Source: Clostridium sp. HBUAS56010 (GTDB lineage Bacteria > Bacillota > Clostridia > Lachnospirales > Lachnospiraceae). Taken from it: a stretch of DNA of 38,323 nucleotides. The notes under the pieces are model-generated. The model was not told the origin of the DNA. It did no database searches and saw only the letters and a list, made by a program, of their open reading frames with translations. Where the stretch lies: positions 210,169 to 248,491 of the forward strand of contig NZ_SULJ01000005.1 of NCBI RefSeq assembly GCF_007115105.1, given 5' to 3'. The position numbers were made by a program, and so were the translations under genes. Positions 33,843 through 38,323 of this stretch are shown here, in pieces (positions within the stretch are counted from its first letter, which is position 1; every line of letters starts with the position of its first letter).

Positions 33843-33879
33843 AGATGAAATCTCCTTATAATAGTTTAATAAAACATCA

Positions 33880-33895
33880 GTTAGACATTGCTAAC
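33880..33895. promoter_or_regulatory. Inverted repeat in the binding-protein/AraC divergent region
   Basis: GTTAG (33880-33884) is inverted at CTAAC (33891-33895) with a 6-base centre. It lies 38 bases upstream of the binding-protein start, a plausible place for an AraC or iron-responsive (DtxR-like TTAG ... CTAA) regulator to act. Identity of the regulator is not determined. Confidence 0.4.
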
Positions 33896-34077
33896 TCTCG
33901 GCGATATTCTATCATGTCCTTTTTTTTCTGTCAATCAATCCAAAAAAGAAAAAGAAGACCCTGTTTTATGGATTTTCATTGTAAATTTGCTATATTTTAT
34001 AAGGAAAACAGAAGCATCTTCTACCTTTTATAGATTTCATTCTGGATTACTCTTATCACATTTTGGATTATATTTGC

Positions 34078-34107
34078 TTGAATTTTCTTTTATAGCCATG
34101 GTATACT
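34078..34107 (+). promoter_or_regulatory. Candidate promoter of the AraC-family gene
   Basis: TTGAAT (34078-34083) and TATACT (34102-34107) with an 18-base spacer, just ahead of the ribosome site GGGAGG at 34122-34128. It supports a start at GTG 34137 and rules out the much longer upstream frame. Confidence 0.45.
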
Positions 34108-34136
34108 TTCTTCATTATGTCAGGGAGGAATTGACT

Positions 34137-35108
34137 GTGGAATATACGGATGAATACAGACTTGGTTGGGGAGCGTTTGCCGCTCATTTCGGATTTGCCT
34201 CAAATCAACAGGAACACTATGCAGGATATACCTTTCCAGGCAACTGGGAGAATGGGTGGATCAGTCAGGTCCATCCTGCCGAGGGACTGTTTGTTGCCAG
34301 TGCCTGGTTTACAACAAAAGAAACGCTTGATTATACCATATACATGGAAAAGCCCTGTCTGTTTGTTCTGTGCATTGACAGCGGCACAATCACCCTGAGC
34401 CAGAAAGGGAAGAAAGCCCAGAAACTGGGTTCCTTTACCCACTTAATTATCAGTGACGGAACCCCCATCCGCATGACCATTGAAGCAGGAATGCACCTAT
34501 GCTTTACCAGTATGCTTATTTTTGATTGCTGCATCCAGGATTTTCTTTCTGCCACCGGTTTTTCCTATCCAATCCGGGTCACAGATGCAAAACAATGGAA
34601 GCCCAAGCACGTTGATACCCCTAACGTTATGCTTGTTCTGGAGCAGATGCGTTGGGGAGTGAGGGGCAACCGTCTGCCGCCTCCAGCTTATTTATGTAAA
34701 GCCATTGAACTGTTATGCCTTTTTGCCCATAACCTGGACAATGAAGAACAGAAGCAGGAGCGAAGAAATTATGTCACATGGAATGATGAAGTAAAACTTT
34801 ACCGCGTCAAAGAACGGATTGATGAATCCCCTCTTAATCTTCCTTCTACAGAGGAATTATGCAAAATCGCACAAATGGGAGAAAGTAAACTTCGTATTTC
34901 TTTTAAAAGTTTATATGGGAAAACACTTTATTCCTATATACGGGAATCAGTTATGAAACGTGCCATGCAGATGATGGCAGATGACGATCTTAACATAAAA
35001 AATATCGCTCATTTGTGCGGATATGAAAATGCCGCAAAATTCACTGCGGCATTTAAAGAGATACATGGAATTACACCAAGCCAGTTCCGTAAAGGATTTG
35101 GCTTATGA
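34137..35108 (+). CDS. AraC-family transcriptional regulator
   Basis: 323 residues from GTG 34137 behind GGGAGGAA. The frame is open further upstream but carries no start signals. The C-terminal 100 residues hold the double helix-turn-helix: LPSTEELCKIAQMGESKLRISFKSLYGKTLYSYIRE, then AMQMMADDDLNIKNIAHLCGYENAAKFTAAFKEIHGITPSQFRKG. The N-terminal part is an effector domain of the YbtA/PchR-like siderophore-sensing type. Divergent to the siderophore operon, so it probably activates it when the ferric siderophore is present; inferred. Confidence 0.9.
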   Translation: MEYTDEYRLGWGAFAAHFGFASNQQEHYAGYTFPGNWENGWISQVHPAEGLFVASAWFTTKETLDYTIYMEKPCLFVLCIDSGTITLSQKGKKAQKLGSFTHLIISDGTPIRMTIEAGMHLCFTSMLIFDCCIQDFLSATGFSYPIRVTDAKQWKPKHVDTPNVMLVLEQMRWGVRGNRLPPPAYLCKAIELLCLFAHNLDNEEQKQERRNYVTWNDEVKLYRVKERIDESPLNLPSTEELCKIAQMGESKLRISFKSLYGKTLYSYIRESVMKRAMQMMADDDLNIKNIAHLCGYENAAKFTAAFKEIHGITPSQFRKGFGL

Positions 35109-35302
35109 TCCGGTTATTTATTTGTTAATCAGTTCTTTCATCAGATAGTCCAGTTGTATGTTGGAAGAAAAAAGAATCTAATGTTCATAATCTGGTCATA
35201 ATCTTTTTACAAGCTGGTCAAACTATCTTCATATTTCTCCCGTATACTTACTATATCAGATAAAGATGTTGCCAACATACTTTAAGATTTTTTTTCATAA
35301 TT

Positions 35303-35340
35303 GCCGGTGTTCCTTTTGGAATACCGGCTCCTCCCTTTTT
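35303..35340. terminator. Hairpin between the AraC gene and the Cys-rich small gene
   Basis: GCCGGTGTTCC (35303-35313) pairs with GGAATACCGGC (35318-35328) with one mismatch and a TTTT loop. The plus-strand tail is CTCCTCCCTTTTT. It sits between the ends of the two convergent genes. The stretch 35109-35302 before it holds no gene I can see. Confidence 0.6.
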
Positions 35341-35350
35341 ACAGGGTCTT

Positions 35351-35533
35351 TTACATCTGTTTCTTCACAATGGAGTACTCATTTGCGAATTTAAAATGAG
35401 GACACTTCTCATAGGAATTGCTTAAAAGCCGCATCACTTCGTCTTCATCCATACGAATCCCACATTCATAGCACTCATATTCCTCATCATATTCATAATA
35501 CATACAAGATTCACAATTGCTTCCCTGAGCCAT
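35351..35533 (-). CDS. Cys-rich small protein, DUF6472-like
   Basis: 60 residues from ATG 35533 behind AAGGAGG. Cys motifs CESC (8-11) and CYEC (21-24), a third Cys in YEKCPHF, and an acidic central DEDEVMRLL. This matches, from memory, a small DUF6472 family common in Lachnospiraceae. Probably metal binding by the paired cysteines; function unknown. It overlaps the acyltransferase end by 23 bases, so translation is coupled. Confidence 0.75.
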   Translation of the reverse strand: MAQGSNCESCMYYEYDEEYECYECGIRMDEDEVMRLLSNSYEKCPHFKFANEYSIVKKQM

Positions 35534-36596
35534 TCCCGTTCCTCCTTATTAACCATTTCCAGATATGATCTGCCACTTTTTTTAACAGCCTTACAAGGGT
35601 TTCATCCATCACAACTGCCACTGCCAGAGAGATGATAAAAGTAAGGACTGTTTCGACTAAAAACCGGGGTACGTAATAATGCCGTATCCAGATTTTTTCT
35701 GTAATTCCCTTTACAACCTGTCCCAGCACCAGATAATGAATCAGATATACCGAATAACTGTACCTGCTGATCAGACCAGCCGTTTTGGATAGAACAGGCA
35801 ATCTGATATCTCCGTAAAATTCAAAAAACAGAAAGATGGAGACAGCCATGGCAATCATGGGAAATGCCATGTCATGAATCCCGGGAGCAAAAGAAGGAGT
35901 CACGATCTTCTGAAACAGTGTCACAAAAAAGCCGGCTGCTCCCAGCAGGGCAAACAACATATAAGAGCGTCTCCTGCACAAGCGGATACAGCTATATCCC
36001 AGAATAAAGTAGATGAACCAGCCTTTAAAGATCATATAATCAAAACCTGGTCCTACTATAACTCCCAAAGCAGGCAGATAGGTAGCAATTCCCTGAAACA
36101 AAAGAGTCACCACCAAAAAGGCCTTTAATTCCTTATCTGACATGGCATGAAACATTCGTGCCAGAAAGGGCACACACACATAGAGAGCCATGATCACATA
36201 CATGAACCATAAGTGAGGAGCCATTGGGACAGTCTCGGTAAACAGGGCATTAAAAAAAGCCGGAATATGTTTATACCACAAAACAGGTTCTAAAGAAAGA
36301 TAACACTGATAATACCAGTAGTAAATACCTGCGTAACAGACAAAAGGAAGGACAATGGAAGAAAACCGTTTCCAGTAAAAATCTTTAATGCTCCTAATTC
36401 CTGATCTTAGATGAAACATGCCGCTTAACATGAAATAGATACCCACAAATGCTAAGAGAACAGGTGTGACAGCTGATGAAAAAAGCCACTGCCTGTAATT
36501 ATCTGTCTCAGCAGGAATGGCATGTACCATAATAATGGCAAAAACCGCAAGGGTTCTTAAATAGTCATATTTTATTTCACGTTTTCTTTGTTCCAC
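35511..36596 (-). CDS. Acyltransferase-3 family membrane protein
   Basis: 361 residues from GTG 36596, eight bases after AGGAGG. About ten transmembrane helices. Family marks are the N-terminal RTLAVFAIIMVHAIP with the catalytic His, SGMFHLRSGIRSIKDFYWKR and the later HLWFMYVIMALYVCVPF. Members transfer acyl groups to cell-surface sugars, peptidoglycan or antibiotics; no neighbour indicates the substrate. It is in one transcript with the Cys-rich small gene. Confidence 0.92.
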   Translation of the reverse strand: MEQRKREIKYDYLRTLAVFAIIMVHAIPAETDNYRQWLFSSAVTPVLLAFVGIYFMLSGMFHLRSGIRSIKDFYWKRFSSIVLPFVCYAGIYYWYYQCYLSLEPVLWYKHIPAFFNALFTETVPMAPHLWFMYVIMALYVCVPFLARMFHAMSDKELKAFLVVTLLFQGIATYLPALGVIVGPGFDYMIFKGWFIYFILGYSCIRLCRRRSYMLFALLGAAGFFVTLFQKIVTPSFAPGIHDMAFPMIAMAVSIFLFFEFYGDIRLPVLSKTAGLISRYSYSVYLIHYLVLGQVVKGITEKIWIRHYYVPRFLVETVLTFIISLAVAVVMDETLVRLLKKVADHIWKWLIRRNGNGSGKQL

Positions 36597-36684
36597 CGTT
36601 TTTTCCTCCTGCCATTTTCTAAGGAAGAGTATATCATAAAATATAAAAATATGACAATTTTTTTGTTTTATTTTAAAAAAAGTG

Positions 36685-36713
36685 TAGACAAACCAGATTT
36701 CCTATGGTATTAT
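36685..36713 (+). promoter_or_regulatory. Promoter of tRNA-Glu
   Basis: TAGACA (36685-36690) and TATTAT (36708-36713) are 17 bases apart and point to a start about 25 bases before the tRNA. Confidence 0.7.
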
Positions 36714-36744
36714 TATGAAGCTGTCGGTGACGGCAGATAAGAAA

Positions 36745-36816
36745 GGCCTATTGGTCAAGCGGTTAAGACACCGCCCTCTCACGGCGGAAACCCGGGTTCG
36801 ATTCCCGGATAGGTCA
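36745..36816 (+). tRNA. tRNA-Glu (anticodon CUC)
   Basis: A full cloverleaf: acceptor GGCCTAT pairs with ATAGGTC (one G-U), anticodon stem CCGCC/GGCGG frames the 7-base loop CTCTCAC with anticodon CTC, and the T-arm is CCCGGGTTCGATTCCCGG. CCA is not encoded. Reads GAG Glu codons. It is a classic integration target: the integrase of a mobile element lies directly downstream. Confidence 0.97.
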
Positions 36817-36824
36817 TCATTCGT

Positions 36825-36876
36825 ACACGGTGTGATCCTTGTGTTTACTGGGATTATGCCGTGTTTTTTATTTTTA
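36825..36876 (+). terminator. Terminator of tRNA-Glu
   Basis: ACACGG (36825-36830) pairs with CCGTGT (36859-36864), followed by TTTTTATTTTT. Further GATCC/GGAT pairing occurs inside. It lies between the tRNA and the integrase gene. Confidence 0.8.
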
Positions 36877-36908
36877 TAGATTAATACATCTGACTACAAA
36901 TCCCGGTT

Positions 36909-38153
36909 TTAAAAAGAGTCTTTGATCATCTGCAAAGTCCTCTCTTTCGGAAGCGGGTTATAGATGTAACTAAGTGTAGTCATTGTATTTGTATGACCTA
37001 GTAAAACCCTTATTTCATCAATGGGTACGCCATTTGCATTTAGTCTACTAGCAAATGTTTTTCTTATTTTATGAGAAGATTTTCGTCCTAATCCGCTTGC
37101 CTCACAAACTCTCCATAAAGATTGATTAACCTGCTCCTTATTTAAGTAAGATCCATTTCTCATAAATAAAAAAGTCTCTTTATCAATAATTTTACCACGT
37201 TCATTTATTATTTTTAATAATATATCTTTTGCTTTCGGTATCAATGGGACAAACCGATGATTATATGTTTTGGTGTGTTCTTCTATTGCCCATTCATAAT
37301 TTTTACTACCATCTGAATTAGGTGTAATATTTTGAACAATCTCTCTTTCTACTGATATATGATTGTCATCCAAATTTACATCCTTAAACTTTAACCCCGT
37401 CAGTTCACCTACTCGCAGCCCACAGTAGAAATTAAAAATTATTGCAAGATAAACTTCATTTTTTGTAAGTTCGTAATACTCATTACATTTAACTATTATT
37501 TTATCTAGCTCGTCGCCAATGAAAACTTCTTCTTCGGGAGTTTTCTTATTTACTTGCCTAAATCTAACGGTGATTTTGACCGATTCCCAAGGATTGATCT
37601 TTACAACGCCCGTTCTAAAAGCATACGTCCAGATACCGTTTATAATAGTTTTAAGATTTTGCCACTCTTTTCTCGTAAGATTATGATCTTTGATTAAGCT
37701 GTTTGCCCACGATTCTAGCAATATCACATCAATATTTGTCATAGATTTCTTTACAATTTCTGTTCCCTCAAAATACTTTTTCCAATGGTTAATATGTCTT
37801 TGTATTGTATTTTCGGAATTTGTAATTGATCGCTTATATGGTATCCATTTTTTAAATACTTCGGACATGGTTTTAGAAGAATTAATTGTATCAATAATAT
37901 TGTAATGTTCTGCTAATTTTTTATATAGATCATTTTTCTCTGCGGCTTTAATTATTTTACGTCCATTCTTTTTACTGGTATCTAATACGTATGTCTGCCA
38001 ACGCTGATCATTTTTACCATTCAGCTTGGTAATTTTAAAACTATGAATCTCATCTACTTTCTCAGTTAATTTCATATTTGCTTTTTTAGACACTTCATCC
38101 ATGTTAATCATACCATTATTAAGGGCATATTTCAATAATTCCTCTTGGGTCAA
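36909..38153 (-). CDS. Tyrosine-family integrase (phage/ICE type)
   Basis: 414 residues from TTG 38153 behind GGAGG. Order: N-terminal arm, then a core-binding SAM-like domain (MTNIDVILLESWANSLIKDHN), then the catalytic domain with Arg in YCGLRVGELTGLKF, His-x-x-Arg in KSSHKIRKTFAS, His in LLGHTN and the nucleophile Tyr in LSYIYNP. It integrates and excises the element with tRNA-Glu as attachment target. Codons are clearly more AT-rich than the chromosomal genes to the left, a sign of transfer. Confidence 0.95.
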   Translation of the reverse strand: MTQEELLKYALNNGMINMDEVSKKANMKLTEKVDEIHSFKITKLNGKNDQRWQTYVLDTSKKNGRKIIKAAEKNDLYKKLAEHYNIIDTINSSKTMSEVFKKWIPYKRSITNSENTIQRHINHWKKYFEGTEIVKKSMTNIDVILLESWANSLIKDHNLTRKEWQNLKTIINGIWTYAFRTGVVKINPWESVKITVRFRQVNKKTPEEEVFIGDELDKIIVKCNEYYELTKNEVYLAIIFNFYCGLRVGELTGLKFKDVNLDDNHISVEREIVQNITPNSDGSKNYEWAIEEHTKTYNHRFVPLIPKAKDILLKIINERGKIIDKETFLFMRNGSYLNKEQVNQSLWRVCEASGLGRKSSHKIRKTFASRLNANGVPIDEIRVLLGHTNTMTTLSYIYNPLPKERTLQMIKDSF

Positions 38154-38205
38154 CTATATTCCTCCGTTTATTTTTAGAAATACCGCCCATTACAGGCGGT
38201 TCAAA

Positions 38206-38323
38206 TTAATAACAATATGTATGCCACTTAGTTTTCAGATAGACACCGTTCCCCTGTTTCCCTCTTGATTGCCAAATCACATAATCAGGCAGTATACTTC
38301 CATTCTCAAGTACCCACTTTGCA
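38206..38323 (-). CDS. Partial AT-rich gene of the tRNA-Glu element
   Basis: The last 38 codons of a gene that starts outside the window, ending WHTYCY before TAA. The visible part (AKWVLENGSILPDYVIWQSR) has no motif I can name. It is transcribed towards the integrase, which starts 53 bases after its stop; a short ACCGCC/GGCGGT hairpin lies between them at 38182-38200. Confidence 0.5.
   Translation of the reverse strand, partial: AKWVLENGSILPDYVIWQSRGKQGNGVYLKTKWHTYCY

Larger units (their letters stand above)
36817..38323. mobile_element. Left end of an AT-rich integrative element at tRNA-Glu
   Basis: A tyrosine integrase converging on tRNA-Glu and an AT-rich partial gene beyond it mark the end of an integrated element that continues outside the window. 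The exact left boundary and att core are not determined; the tRNA is complete, so the element probably restores or adjoins its 3' end. Confidence 0.6.

Noticed and set aside
33888-34136. N-terminal extension of the AraC regulator by 83 residues
   Set aside because: No ribosome site upstream; a good GGGAGG site and promoter support GTG 34137, which gives the usual AraC size.

Overview
The window looks like chromosomal DNA of an anaerobic, endospore-forming Firmicute, most likely a Lachnospiraceae member of the Lacrimispora/Clostridium cluster XIVa type. Reasons: sporulation genes (spoIID, a spoIIQ-like gene, a cotJ spore-coat operon), an ileS T-box leader, strong AGGAGG ribosome sites, consensus SigA promoters and many GTG/TTG starts. 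Most genes lie on the minus strand. The family placement is inference; no 16S rRNA gene is present.

Layout. 1-4.9 kb: a minus-strand sugar operon (gluconate 5-dehydrogenase-type SDR, GntR/FCD regulator, discoidin-like protein, mannose-6-phosphate isomerase, ROK fructokinase) with a palindromic GntR-type operator upstream. 5-7.9 kb: a Cys-rich glycine/aromatic-repeat small protein, an extended FtsA-like ATPase and a small gene with a perfect SigA promoter. 7.9-13.1 kb: a cotJA-cotJB-cotJC operon. 13.1-17.8 kb: a Rieske-type FAD oxidoreductase, a CBS-domain protein, a SpoIIQ-like protein, a lipoprotein and SpoIID. 17.8-24.4 kb: glgP, ileS with its T-box, and two decayed small genes. 24.7-28.1 kb: pncB, a ROK kinase and cbiK. 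28.2-35.1 kb: an iron-siderophore uptake operon with an exporter-type ABC protein and a divergent AraC regulator. 35.3-38.3 kb: a Cys-rich small protein, an acyltransferase, tRNA-Glu, and the integrase end of an AT-rich element that continues past the right edge.

Main discovery: cotJC (Mn-catalase-like spore coat protein) is split. Its first 31 codons (11805 down to 11714) directly follow cotJB in a TAATG overlap and run into a stop after six foreign codons. The remaining 171 codons lie 3.2 kb away at 8466-7950 in the same orientation. Between them is a 3,247-bp element with a large serine recombinase at one end, two small proteins, a HAD phosphatase-like protein and a DUF3298/RsiV-like protein. 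Joining the halves at a shared GG dinucleotide restores a continuous 202-residue CotJC with the family motif QYGGPDGE. The joined element ends form an inverted repeat centred exactly on that GG, as expected for a serine-integrase attP. This is the architecture of a skin-like intervening element that could be excised during sporulation to rebuild a mother-cell gene. Excision itself is not proven by sequence alone.

Other notable points: CotJA carries about 35 Pro/Cys pentapeptide repeats; the SpoIIQ-like LytM domain has lost its zinc-binding histidines; and the GntR gene's apparent upstream ATG sits inside the terminator hairpin of the preceding gene.
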